NCBI GenBank assembly: GCA_944472155.2
Contig: OX235271.1
Coordinates: 95,059,256-95,123,255 of the forward strand
Direction: 5' to 3'
DNA length: 64,000 nt
Origin: Trichobilharzia szidati
Lineage: Eukaryota; Platyhelminthes; Trematoda; Strigeidida; Schistosomatidae
Below the pieces are notes generated by a model. The model made no database searches. It was given only the letters and a program-made list of their open reading frames with translations, and was not told the origin of the DNA. Positions 53,783 through 64,000 of the stretch are shown here, piece after piece. Each line of letters begins with the position of its first letter. The first letter of the stretch is position 1. A program made the translations under genes and the position numbers.

Positions 53783-55758
53783 ATAGAAAATCAAAGCAAA
53801 TGATTCAACCAAGAGACTCTTTTCAACGAATTTATCATCAAGCTGTACAATCGTATATATATATATGGTTTTAAGAAGTTATATCCGGTGAGGGAATTGA
53901 ATCATAGGTGTGAATGCATAAAATAATAATAATAATAATAATAATAATAAAGTAGTATGAAATGCAGTCAAAACTAAAATGTTTGTGATTATAATCATAG
54001 TTACATGTCAAGTGGCAAAACAATTAATGTCATATATAGAATAATTCCCATTGTAGCATTAAGAACATAATATTCATAGGATGGATAGAACTTGAAAAAG
54101 AGTGTGCAATTATAGGATTAGTAGACAAATCGAATAAAATAAAAACGTTACGTAATATTGTGTGAAATTTAATAGCATAGAATTTAATGCTGTAAAAAGG
54201 AATTGATTTAGAATGACAAGTGGAACAAGTGAAATAATACTGGGGACAGTTCAAAGTGAGAGTAGTAATAGTAACAATTGATGTAATAAGGAAGAGAATA
54301 CAAATCGAATAGACAAAATGAAAAAATTGGTAGAGCTCAAATATGATTGGGGATTACCATACTTTAGCATAGACGGGTTAAGACCATGAAAGTTGGAGTG
54401 GTTGAACGAACTTTTTCTGTACACAGAGATCTGGCTTTTCTGTTTCGATAGCCAAAGATGGCTTCAGCAATACAGATGAGTCGGGTACGTAAGTATTTCG
54501 GTAAATTACTCTTTGCCTTGTAGATGACTTTAAAGGCGGAGGCGATAGAGATAAGGTGATCATTATCGACCAGATGTTCAATGATCGCGCTTCTTGTTGC
54601 TCCATTTCCACCTTTTCGTAACCTTGCAGCCTCTTGGACAAAACTCGTGTCGAACGACCGATATACCTAGCTCCACACGAGCAGGTGGATTGATAAACAC
54701 ACACAGAGTTGGTCAACAGCGGGATCTTGTCCTTCAGGTTATTGAACAATAATGGTTGACTAGTAAAGGCTATTCTCAGAGATGCAGCAGGGAATGTTCT
54801 TTTCAGGGACTGTGATATCCTTCGTTTTATGATATTGGAAGCTAAGTCCCCTTTGAATTTCAAGCTCATGTAAAGTATTTTCTTGGGTATGGTTAATAAG
54901 TCAAGTTTTTTAGGATTTGAATGTATATTCTTATCTATAAAACGTGGCGGAAATCCATTTTCTATTAGGATTTTCCTCAAGATGTAAAATTCATCTTCCA
55001 CAGTATCAGGGCTAGATATGCGCCGAATACGAGTAGCAAGCGACCGGACTAGGTTTCGTTTTCGACCAATGGGTACCCAGCTGTAGAAATTTGTCAGCTG
55101 ACCATTCCATGACAGCTTACGAGTTCCATCGGTCTTCCTTGATAAGTTCACATCGAGGCAATGAATGCTAGACTCGTTCTCCATTTCGAGTGTGAATTTT
55201 ATCGCCGGATGGCAACCATTTAATACATTTAATATATTATTCAAGTTACAATCACCATTACAAATAATAAAGGTGTCATCCACATACCTTTTATATATTT
55301 AAAAGCTTTCAGCTGACCATTTTTCTCGCTTTGAACTGTCCCCAGTATTATTTCACTTGTTCCACTTGTCATTCTAAATCAATTCCTTTTTACAGCATTA
55401 AATTCTATGCTATTAAATTTCACGCAATATTACGTAACGTTTTTATTTTATTCGATTTGTCTACTAATCCTATAATTGCACACTCTTTTTCAAGTTCTAT
55501 CTATCCTATGAATTGTTCGATATATGACATTAGTTTGCCTTGCCACTTGACATGTAACTACGATTATAATCACAAACATTTTAGTTTTAATTGCATTTCA
55601 TATTATTTTTATTATTATTATTTTATGCTTTGACACCTATGATTCAATTTCCTCACCGGATATAACTTCTTAAATCCATATATATACGATTGTACAGCTT
55701 GATGATAAATTCGTTGAAAAGAGTCTCTTGGTTGAATCATTTGTTTTGATTTTCTAAA
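53783..55758 (-). mobile_element. Penelope-like element with long inverted pseudo-LTR arms
   Basis: Inverted arms about 53783-54260 and 55325-55758 share outer sequence (tgattcaaccaagagactct) and inner sequence (ggacagttcaaag). They differ by an expanded (aat)n in the left arm and roughly 30 extra bp near 54035. The RT/GIY-YIG coding remnant (minus) lies between them. PLEs commonly carry such inverted pseudo-LTRs. Confidence 0.9.
54378..55298 (-). pseudogene. PLE reverse transcriptase C-terminal half plus GIY-YIG, frameshifted
   Basis: The minus strand starts just upstream of the catalytic motif YVDDTFIICNG (codons for YVDD at 55275-55286) and carries LEMENESSIHCLDVNLSRKT, LATRIRRISSPDTVEDEFYI, ILIENGFPPRFIDKNI, IIKRRISQSLKRTFPAASLR and the nuclease core VCVYQSTCSCGARYIGR. 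A frameshift follows KRL, so the rest of the GIY-YIG domain (RSAIIEHL-, EAIFGYRNRK-type sequence) is in another frame. A stop at 55299-55301 ends the upstream frame, where the element is truncated. Confidence 0.92.
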
Positions 55759-56299
55759 TGTATATGTGATGTTAGTTACTCACAAATGAATAATAAATAG
55801 TGCCCTGTTACTATTGACTGACATGTTAGACTGTACGGCATTGTTTGTGGTGTTGATATTCTACACTAACTACACCAGCCGTACTAGACTCAATATGCGT
55901 AATTACCTGATCTGCAGGTACTGATAACAAAATACAAATCAGAAAGACTCAGTCATTTAGAAATGTGCTCTTATGAGCAATATATTTAAATAGAATAAAC
56001 TATTAAGGTTATTTAGGTATAAGATTTTTAAACTTATCTGGCTGGTATGGCTAGTCTAAGGGTGACTCTAAGGGTGCGCGTGTCACCAGCAAAAATGAGA
56101 AGCGTGAAATTACATTTGAGCTTGGTTGGATCCGTATCCCTTAAAATAAACCTCATACACCTAGAGCATCCGCAGGCAAGTTTGCCATTTATTTATTTAT
56201 TTATTATTAATTTGATTTAATTAGATCTACTAATTTTAGCCTTATATTAATTTAGGTGCCCTTGAAAGTGGTTTACAAGACTATATACTACTGTTATTC
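55759..56299. other. Intergenic sequence, nothing recognised
   Basis: AT-rich. A slightly GC-richer block at 56040-56110 is unassigned. Confidence 0.4.
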
Positions 56300-56445
56300 T
56301 TTCATTTTTTTGTGATCCGAGTGGAACAGAGGGCTCCAAGCTTGAGCTTTGAAGTTGCAGTAAAAGTGGGGTTGACAGCCTCACATTCAGTGTTTCCCCT
56401 TCACCAGGCTTACTACCGGCTGAACAAGGTTTTGGAGTGCATCGA
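56300..56445 (-). mobile_element. SINE-B fragment
   Basis: gagtggaacagagggctcca, tttgaagttgcagtaaaagt and cttcaccaggcttactaccg match the SINE-B body; head lost. Confidence 0.65.
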
Positions 56446-57170
56446 CTGCACTATTTCTGTAATGATGCGTCTAAGTGCATTGTGTTATTGTGATGAAGCA
56501 TTATAAAGTGATAGGAATTTCTCCTTGGGATAAATATCCTTCTTGATCTTATTTATGTTATAACATAGAACAAATATCAGATGCTGTTACATCCTTGACG
56601 TGGAACAAAAAACAGTTAATGATCCAATTCAGAACAACAATTTGCGAAGTCCGACATATGAAATATATATATATATATATTACGAGATCAATACTGTTAG
56701 ACCTACATGTGCACTTAGCAAACTATAAATTGTGGGTGAACAACCGAATGTAACATGAAAACTTGCAAAATGGACTGGGTGCTTAACAGCACAATCTCAG
56801 CTTAACTAGTCCATTAAAAAAGTGATGGTCAACAAGCAGTGTTGAATGATGATAATGAAGCCAAAGGCTACTGATTTTGTGTAGTTATTTTCAAATGGGC
56901 TGTTAATTGTTATTTTTAGTATCAGGTGTTACATATCAGTTAATAGCCCAATAAACATCAACTTAGTTCTGTGTATAACTGAAAGAGCCTATCGTCATAG
57001 GTACAGCTCGTAGCGGGAATGTTAACAAAAGTAAAACTGGTGTGTAGAACTTTCTTGAGAATTTGAAAGTAATGAAATAAGAATATAAAATATCTGGGTG
57101 GGAAGAAATAAACTTGAATGAAACCAGTTTAATCTAAGGCTTCATGTCATTTAATTATTTAATTCAATTG
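56446..57170. other. Intergenic sequence, (TA)n at about 56663-56680
   Basis: No gene recognised. Confidence 0.4.
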
Positions 57171-57174
57171 CACA

Positions 57175-57365
57175 AGAAGTGGTTCTCATGGCCCAAGTGG
57201 TCTAGTGGATAACGCTTTGGCGTTTGCAACTATGGGCACTGGGTTCAAGCCTCGGTGGGAACATCATCACTCACTGCGAAATGCAGGTATATCCAGATGA
57301 CGAGTCCTAAATAGGAAGAAATTCGCATCCTGGATTCCACTGCTAGTCACCATCCACCAATTAGC
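57175..57365 (+). mobile_element. Smalpha-like SINE, full-length monomer
   Basis: Head with A-box region cccaagtggtctagtggata, aacgctttggcgttt, B box gggttcaagcctcgg, hammerhead region 57285-57335 (core mutated to atgacga; gtcc..ggaa; gaaat) and the end cactgctagtcaccatccac. A complete monomer, in contrast to the foldback at 21444. The ribozyme is probably inactive. Confidence 0.82.
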
Positions 57366-58084
57366 TTCATGTCATCGTCTGAAAATGTTCTAAGGTTAAG
57401 CTTATTCAACTGAATAAGATAGTTTAACTAGCAATCATGAAAACAAAACCAGCAGAAATACTCCACATATAAACAAGTAATTCAAAATCAACTGGGACGA
57501 GAAAAAAAGCTTTCTAGCAACCTAATCAAAATTAATGTGTATTTTATGTGTGACAAGCAGAAGAATTCTAAAAATACAGAAATACAAAACCGAGAATGAA
57601 GTTGAAAACAGAAAATTAATTGAAGCATCCGTGAGTGAACGAGGTGACAAAAAGAAAATTAACTAGATTAAATTGATTTTTTTAAAACGTCAGATTATCA
57701 GAATATTGTAAAACACAGAGAAAGAAATCTCAGAAACTAAAACTGTGGTTTCAGCTGAATGCTTATGAAATACACGGTTGTGGAGGAAACCTCACTATCA
57801 TTGCTTTTGTAAAGCTGTTCAGATCAGAATGTGTGATCTGCTGCGCACTATACATCGAGTCAAAATAAGTCTAATGACTGATGAGTGCAAATGAATTCCA
57901 CGCGTCTATAACAATCAATAGTCAGAGCTATATACGATAACTATGGGTCGATGATACTTTCTTTCTCTACACAAGCATTAGTTCAGTAGAAAACACCTTT
58001 TGAAAGAAAGAAGTACCTGGAGTTTTCCAAAATTAATTTCTATGCCACTTTACTTGCTTGTAATTTAAAGATTTCTAAGAATCT

Positions 58085-58548
58085 ACTATACGGATCAGAG
58101 ACTTGGCGCCGCGTCACGAAGGACACTTCGAACAAACTACAGAACTTCATCGACAGCTATCTTCGCTCAATACTCAAGATCAGATGGTCGGACAGAGAAG
58201 ATCAGCAACAGGGATCTCTGGCAATGAGCAAACCAACCCAGCAGTAACCAACTGTGCGACAAATATGCAGGAAGAAATGGATGTGGATTGGCCATACTCT
58301 GGGAAAACAAACCATCAAGTGACATCACACTCCAGGCTCTCTCTCTTTCTAGTGGAAACCGAATGGGAAGTGGCGAGTTGGTCGTCTGTACGAGGGTGAC
58401 ATGGAGGAGGTCATGTGAGGTGGAGACGAAAGCATGTGGGCAGACGTGGAGCCAGATGAAAACTTTGGCGGAGGACGGAACGCAGTGGAGACGTGCGGCT
58501 GAAGCCCTATGTTCCTCTAGGCATTAAAGAAAACAATAATAATAAGAA
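58085..58548 (+). mobile_element. RTE/SR2-like 3' end fragment
   Basis: Starts at ctactatacggatcagagac (LLYGSETW), continues through the WIGHTL-, WRRSCEV- and TQWRRAAEALCSSR-type segments, and ends gttcctctaggcattaaaga with (aat)n. Confidence 0.88.
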
Positions 58549-58789
58549 GAAGAATCTTCACACCACTGCATACATGCAATTATGTTATTGTCAGCGTACA
58601 TTTCGTCATGCACCGACATCAATTCCAGAATCACTGAAAAGGAGAAGTCTACATTGAAAATAATCGTACTCTCTACAAAACCCAAAATATGAATATCAAT
58701 CTCTGTTTCATAAGTGAATATAGAATGAATTTCACGAAGTTCTAATGAGAAGCGGTGACCAGTGAAGTTCACTATGTCAGGCGTGAAGC

Positions 58790-58965
58790 CGAAACTCATT
58801 GAGAGCACTGGTTGGCAAGTAAAGCTATACCACGGATTGGTAGAAGTTAGAATTCACGGGTGATTGAATTCTAGCTTAGTAATTGAATACGTTGGAGTAC
58901 TGGCGATGCTCCACCTATGAAGAGTCTCGAACTGGGACGAAAGAGGTATCCACGATAACCACTCA
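58790..58965 (+). mobile_element. HH-SINE fragment, decayed
   Basis: Includes gattggtagaagttagaatt (family centre block), and a hammerhead relic tatgaagagtctcgaactgg then gacgaaag. Head degenerate. Confidence 0.55.
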
Positions 58966-59494
58966 AAATTCAGCATTCACACTTTTCGCCATCAAGTGAA
59001 TAAAATGTAAATAAAAATGCATGACTTTTAGAGAATATTTCCAAAGATAATATTCCCCTTGAGGAACGTAGGAATACTCATCATCTACAAAAGGAGGACA
59101 TTTCCTTGAGAATGTCTGTCAAGCAATGATAAGATATCACTTTGATATAGAAAGAAATTCTATACATAACTGCCAGTTTCATGATATAATCAAATGAATA
59201 TATAAACTCTTCAGTAAGTCCTGATCATTAAGAAATTTGACACGTAAATACAGGGGAAAACATTTATGAAAACTATAATCATAAGAAAAAGACAGAGGAG
59301 AGTAAACTCATAAAAATGAGAAACAGGTAAATTTAAAAAGCATATACTTTATTGGAAAAAACTACAAGGAAATCACACCATGGATACTACTAACATTCTG
59401 AAAACAATAGATTAAACAAAGAAATATTTACTTTCAAATTAGGTTCTATTCAATGGTTCCATACCAACACTTGAAAAAACACAATTTCCTAATC
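58966..59494. other. Intergenic sequence, nothing recognised
   Basis: AT-rich without recognised features. Confidence 0.4.
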
Positions 59495-59503
59495 TGTTGG
59501 TGT

Positions 59504-59771
59504 CAATTGGTGAAATCCATTGGAAAACCTGGGAGTACTTGGCAGCTGCTTCATCCTAGTGGCTTAATGGTCTACGAGCTCGCCTTGTGACCAGAAGGTC
59601 CTGGGTTCAAACCCCGCAGTGTGGTTGCGTACTATGAGAAGTCACAGACTAGGACGAAACAGTTGTCCAGTACTCTAAGGTGGTTTTTCAATGGTTCTGT
59701 AACTGATGTCAGCTCATGATGAAATCCCCCAACCAATGAAACACAATCCTTACAAAACCAATACTTGAAAA
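59504..59771. mobile_element. HH-SINE foldback with internal deletion, possible 9-bp TSD
   Basis: A short left arm on minus strand (ccattggaaaacctgggagt through gctgcttcatcctag, ending near 59559) is fused directly to the plus-strand head (tggcttaatggtctacgagc, B box gggttcaaacccc). The right-arm hammerhead is decayed (agtcacagactaggacgaaa). tgttggtgt at 59495-59503 and 59772-59780 may be the TSD. Confidence 0.68.
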
Positions 59772-59780
59772 TGTTGGTGT

Positions 59781-61065
59781 TAAGTTTGTTAGCAGCCACT
59801 CGTTTATATCAAGAATGTCAAGGCAACAACTAAACAGTAAAACTAAAACTGCACAATACACAGTTAGTCTGATGAATAGAAGTAAAACCGATAATCTATT
59901 GACAGGTTACACTGAATACCTTAGTTTCATCTAGCGTCACCAGAATACGGGTAAAGACGAGGCATTTCTAGTGCGATAGGACACATACACTAGTATGATA
60001 CTATGAAAATGCAAACGTGCACCTTAACTCGGCATACAGCCTAGATATGAGTGTCAAGCGACATTCACTGCTACAAACTAGCTAGAACTGGGATTCAATC
60101 CAAATAAATACCCAATATGCTATGTCAAAATATCTTTTTTACTGTTACTTGTCATTACGTGGATATGGCGACAAACTGTGTCGCTACAATTGGCGTCATT
60201 GCTCCGATATTTAGTAAAGCCCTTCGAGTTATTGAATCATTAAAGTTAATTATGTAACGGTAATCAAAAGTGAAGAAAGCGAACTAATAAAACAATCAAG
60301 CTACTATTAGCTTTGGTTTACACTGTGTGCAAAAGACAAACTCGCAAAGCTAAATTAAGATTAGTGGTAATATGATAAATAACCTCAATCACTCTGTTAA
60401 TATCAGTTATATGTCATTTATCGATAAGATGTACCAGAAGTGCTACGAATAGACTTTGTTCGCCCGTTGCATAACCAAGCAGGATGATGTTCGGAAATTC
60501 ACCGATGAACATGCCTAATTTTCCAACCAGCGTGACTAATTGACTAATAAAACGGATGGGTACACATAGAGGTCAAATTAGTTAGTTTATTCCTGTTTGC
60601 CGAACTAAATATTCGTTAGATTATGAATGAACAGTAAATTGTGGACATCGAAAGCTGTTTTCACATCATTCTATATACTAATTGCGCACTAATATTAAAT
60701 AACTTTCGCAAAGTTCGGGTAGAATAATTTCTGAAAGATGAAGCTCCAATAGCTTGAGAATCTTTCTCGAACAGTTGGTTCGGTTCCACTTTTCGTCTGC
60801 ACAGGCCGTCTCCCCGACATCACATTTTATTAAACCCATAACTCGACGAAAAAACTTCCAGTCATCAACAGGTGCTTGGTGGTGCCTGTATCTCAGATGT
60901 AGTATACGACTCCTGGTTCACTCAGAGACTATACAGGTTTCCAAAACGCATACATTTTACACTAACAGATAATTTTATATGGATGGCTAAAATACAGCAT
61001 AAATAAAAAGCTGGTCCCATTATAATCTTAATGAAATAGACCTGTAATATTTTCTCGTTTAATGT
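59781..61065. other. Intergenic sequence, nothing recognised
   Basis: No supported feature. A 72-codon frame at 60754-60972 sits in slightly GC-richer DNA but resembles nothing I know. Confidence 0.4.
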
Positions 61066-61069
61066 AGGA

Positions 61070-61450
61070 GTTCATGCAGACAATTTGAATTCCATCTAGT
61101 GTGAAGTGCTTCTGATATGAGATGTCTTTCGTGATTTTTGAATGACTCCAATATTATCAAAGATAATTTCTTGGCTTAATTCTATAGCATGTAGACTTAT
61201 GGGCGATGATTTTCCTTTGGATTTCAGGCTTTCACATGAACAAGGTTGCTTTTTAGTGAATGCCATGTGGCATTTGTTGAATAACTCTTCTAAAGTGCTT
61301 TAATCCACGTTTTCAGCTATGTTTACTGTTGACGTTGATTTCGTGAACAAAATTCCTTGAATAGTTATCCTTCTTGAGAATTTCGGTAATTTTCGATTTT
61401 CCTTCATTTCCCTTTTCATCTATTATCATAGAGTGTGTTCTTCTAAGAGA
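61070..61450 (-). pseudogene. Decayed Penelope-like GIY-YIG fragment
   Basis: Nucleotide blocks parallel 33265-33700: gaattccatctagtgtgaag, tgcttctgatatgagatgtc, attctatagcatgtagactt and ttgacgttgatttcgtgaac. The reading frame is lost. Confidence 0.7.
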
Positions 61451-61554
61451 CGCCTTGAGACAACTGATACCTTTGCACTGATGGGATGTGAGGATTCGAA
61501 ATCCAAGTATTTGTTGAAGTGTGTTGTCTTCCTGAATAGAGACAATTTTTTATT

Positions 61555-62090
61555 CCTTTAGTTCCTCCAGTGGAATATAGGGTTTCAAGCTACAGCTCTG
61601 AAGTTTCGGTACCAGTGGTGATTAGTTTTGCGAGATGTGGTCACTAGCCTCGTGCCCAACCTTCCATCTCTACCAGTCTTATTGTGGTGAGAGCTGGTTG
61701 CTAGCCAAAGTTGGTAGACAGCAGTTGACGTCAATGTTTATGTCAACAATATTGGTGGTGAGAAAACGAGAACAAAGGCTTTGCGTAGGCGGATACAGTT
61801 AGCATATGGATGATCTGACACAGCCACAAGGAGATGTAAGGTTAACTTTCTGTGAGAAACAACCAATCAAAAGACTGTATTTTCTACTAACAATAATCTA
61901 CAATAGTGTAGATTAAAATCTATAAATATGTGTTGATTTTCCTTAATAAACGATCTGTTGCCTGGCCCTTGTCTTCTGTTGTTACATTATTACTAGCTTA
62001 GTGAGGTAAAGGAGTGCATCGGCCTGGGATCGAACCCTAACCACCTGCGTGGTTGGCGAACATTCTACCGCTGTGCCACTGACACACGGA
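61555..62090 (-). mobile_element. SINE-B split by a solo LTR
   Basis: SINE-B body at 61555-61682 (ttagttcctccagtggaata; gtgcccaaccttccatctct) and head at 61987-62090 (B box complement gggatcgaaccc; A-box region complement ctaccgctgtgccact), separated by the LTR at 61683-61986. Confidence 0.85.
61683..61986 (+). mobile_element. Solo LTR (family L1) inside SINE-B, 4-bp TSD
   Basis: 304 bp between TSDs ttat (61679-61682 and 61987-61990). Starts TGTGGTGAGAGCTGGTTGC, ends CTTCTGTTGTTACA. tataaatatg (61921-61930) and aataaa (61945-61950) suit an LTR promoter and polyadenylation signal. Joining the SINE halves gives a normal SINE-B, proving insertion after the SINE. Confidence 0.9.
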
Positions 62091-62539
62091 GATATATTAA
62101 AACATCCATTTTCTTTCCACTCAACTGTGTTTGAACATAAGATACTTTTAAACCCGACTGAGCTATATTAACAACAGTTTATTTCTGAATGAACAACTTC
62201 AGTTTTAACCGTTTAATAGCTACTATTTCACCGACACGTTGTAAACTGGAATTAGCCTGATCTTTAATTAATTTAAATGTTTTTAAAGAAACAATTTCAT
62301 GACTATCATCTCACAAGCAATAGCTCTGCTGAAGACTTTCGCACATTTTAGTTACGAGTTTCTTAGAATGTACTCAAATATGCGGTCAAAAATCTTTCTT
62401 TTCCGAGGACAATGTATGTACTTTGGCGTGTACACGTAAACTGGTGTATGATGCTGGAATTAACATGAAAGCGGGATCTGTCAACCTTGAATTATTTACC
62501 TTGATCATTAAACTGAATGCTTCGAATCAAAGTTATAAA

Positions 62540-62640
62540 ATTGATTACACACCTTTCAATGGTGTTGTGTTCTCTGAGCTGGGTGGTTCAACCGTGAAGG
62601 TTTCATTATTCTCCTGGATAACATCTTCAAACTAAAATGA
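62540..62640 (-). mobile_element. PLE terminal-hairpin fragment, weak
   Basis: tgttctctgagctgggtggt and ccgtgaaggtttcattattc parallel the minus orientation of the PLE terminal segment (51583 copy). Diverged. Confidence 0.45.
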
Positions 62641-62939
62641 GCATCGAAAATGTTGTCAAAAAGAAGTGATGGAAGATTCGTGACTGAACCATCCAGTACA
62701 GAAGAAAGCAACCATTCAAGATAATAATCTTCCCCACAATTACACTACGCAATAATCTCCGATGACGTCGTTTATGCATACTATAAAAAATAACTGCCTC
62801 GAATGACCATTCACATTCATTCATGACCTCTTAATGAATGTTAATCGATAAACCAAGTTAAGTAATCTAATTCATAGTTCCGACTCCGTTAGGTTAAGCT
62901 CTTGACTGTAGTTACATTGCTTAGAAATAAATACTGCGC

Positions 62940-63545
62940 AGCGGTTCGCTGTCGTTTTATGGAAGTGAAACATGGGCACAGAAAGTGGAAGATTAACTGT
63001 CTGACCACACATATTTGCGTTCTATCTCCCGCTTTAATTTGTATAACACTGTGAGTAATACTGACATTAGGCGTAGAATGTAGAAGGAGGGCAAACCAAT
63101 GGATGAAGTTGTGAAGCTATATCGATTGCGATAGCTAGGACACGCGTTACACATGCTGAGCCACCGCCTTAATAGATGAACACACTGTTTGCCAACATAA
63201 GTTGGGAAAAAGTCACGGGTGGTCAAATCAAAACCTAATATCAGTCCATGAAGCCTTTGATAGTTTTATTTAAGCCACATAGGTGAGTGTAGACTGCTCA
63301 TTGACGCAGATGAATTCATTCTTTGTAATCTTCTCGATCTATTTAGTCATTATGTTTCCCGATGTAATTATTCTGCCTCTCGTACATTTCTCTTCACCTT
63401 AGTTCTTTTGGATTGCCTTTTGCCCTCTTTTCTCTACCTTTTTGTGCTACACGGAGTGTTTCAACTTGATCTGTTGCACTTCTGTCCTGAGTTCTCTGCT
63501 GGAACTCAGTCAATAAGTCAGAAATAAAGTTATTTCAAATTTCAA
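62940..63545 (+). mobile_element. Second non-LTR retrotransposon family, 3' fragment
   Basis: Plus-strand codons for FYGSETWAQKVED, then NTDIRRRM, DEVVKLYRLR, LGHALHMLSHRLNR and KKSRVVKSK resemble the C-terminus of LINEs with a GSETW..., LGHVLRMPEHRLP-type tail, distinct from the SR2-like family above. Several stops. A 3' UTR with aataaagttatttcaaattt near 63520-63540 closes the fragment. Confidence 0.7.
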
Positions 63546-64000
63546 ACTGAAATAGAAGCGAGAACGAAAATCAAAACTCACAATTTTAAATTAAATTCAT
63601 CATATCAGTGGATTGTAGTCAATATATATGAATACAGTATACTACAATAGTGTTAATGATAATTTCTTCAATGAAGAAGTACAGAAAATAGAAAAGGAAG
63701 TGTAAATTACAGCAGAGAAGTAGGAAGTAGGAGAACAATTTTCGACTAGATACAAAAAAATATTAACTAAATTAACGATGAATAATTAGTTAGTTAGATA
63801 GATAATTATGCAACTGATTGTCGACCACCCCCACACACACGCAATAATTAAGAATATACAGAAATAGAAAGGTTGGGATAAAATACACATAACCAGTCTG
63901 TTAACTAGCCCATTATATCCAAAATAGTCGACCAGGCAGCCATAATATATTAGTTAATTAGTCAGAAATTCACTTTTGCTGTTCTTGGTGTTGTAACACA
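63546..64000. other. Intergenic sequence with a short (CA)n tract
   Basis: (ca)n near 63828-63841; no gene recognised. Confidence 0.4.

Noticed and set aside
60754..60972. 72-codon coding sequence
   Set aside because: No family resemblance and no splice or promoter support.
1..64000. CRISPR array, bacterial operon or prophage
   Set aside because: No regularly spaced short repeats; gene structure, introns and retroelements are eukaryotic.

Overview
The window looks like a piece of a blood-fluke (Schistosoma) nuclear chromosome. It is AT-rich, has intron-rich gene structure, and is saturated with retroelements of the kind known from schistosomes: RTE/SR2-like non-LTR retrotransposons, Penelope-like elements (PLEs) with GIY-YIG endonuclease, Smalpha-type SINEs with hammerhead ribozymes, a CR1/Jockey-like LINE, and LTR remnants. 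The species cannot be fixed from sequence reading alone. I see two protein-coding loci and no functional tRNA or rRNA gene.

Layout. 1-706: an intact but unusually divergent histone H4 open frame, followed within about 35 bp by a degenerate 5' piece of 28S rRNA. 5260-17691 (+): the last four visible exons of a KCNQ (Kv7) voltage-gated potassium channel, covering part of the helix A-B linker, calmodulin-binding helix B, helices C and D, and a long acidic disordered tail. The splice phases agree across all junctions and the polyadenylation signal is at 17716. Helix A, the pore and the voltage sensor must lie upstream of the window. The introns are packed with insertions. 17700-64000: no further host gene that I can support, only layered transposable elements separated by AT-rich sequence.

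The most interesting material is the small retroposons. A tRNA-headed SINE-like family (called 'HH-SINE' here) carries a compact hammerhead ribozyme: stem I GUACUG/CAGUAC, core CUGANGA, stem II GUCC/GGAC, GAAA, a loopless helix III and a GUC cleavage triplet. Outside the catalytic core it is unlike Smalpha. Several HH-SINE copies are head-to-head inverted dimers, and at least two are bracketed by one perfect target-site duplication (12 bp at 12400/12847; 13 bp at 50889/51456), so each palindrome entered as a single unit. The same foldback-plus-TSD form occurs in a Smalpha-like insertion (15-bp TSD, 21429/21740) and in a third tRNA-headed family (16-bp TSD, 9207/9733). Other clean insertion records are RTE copies with 13-16 bp TSDs, three solo LTRs of one family each with a perfect 4-bp TSD, a SINE whose tail matches the 3' end of the local CR1-like LINE, and PLEs with inverted terminal arms.

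No element seen has a complete coding capacity. All RTE copies are 5'-truncated, frameshifted or internally deleted, and all PLEs lack the N-terminal part of the reverse transcriptase.
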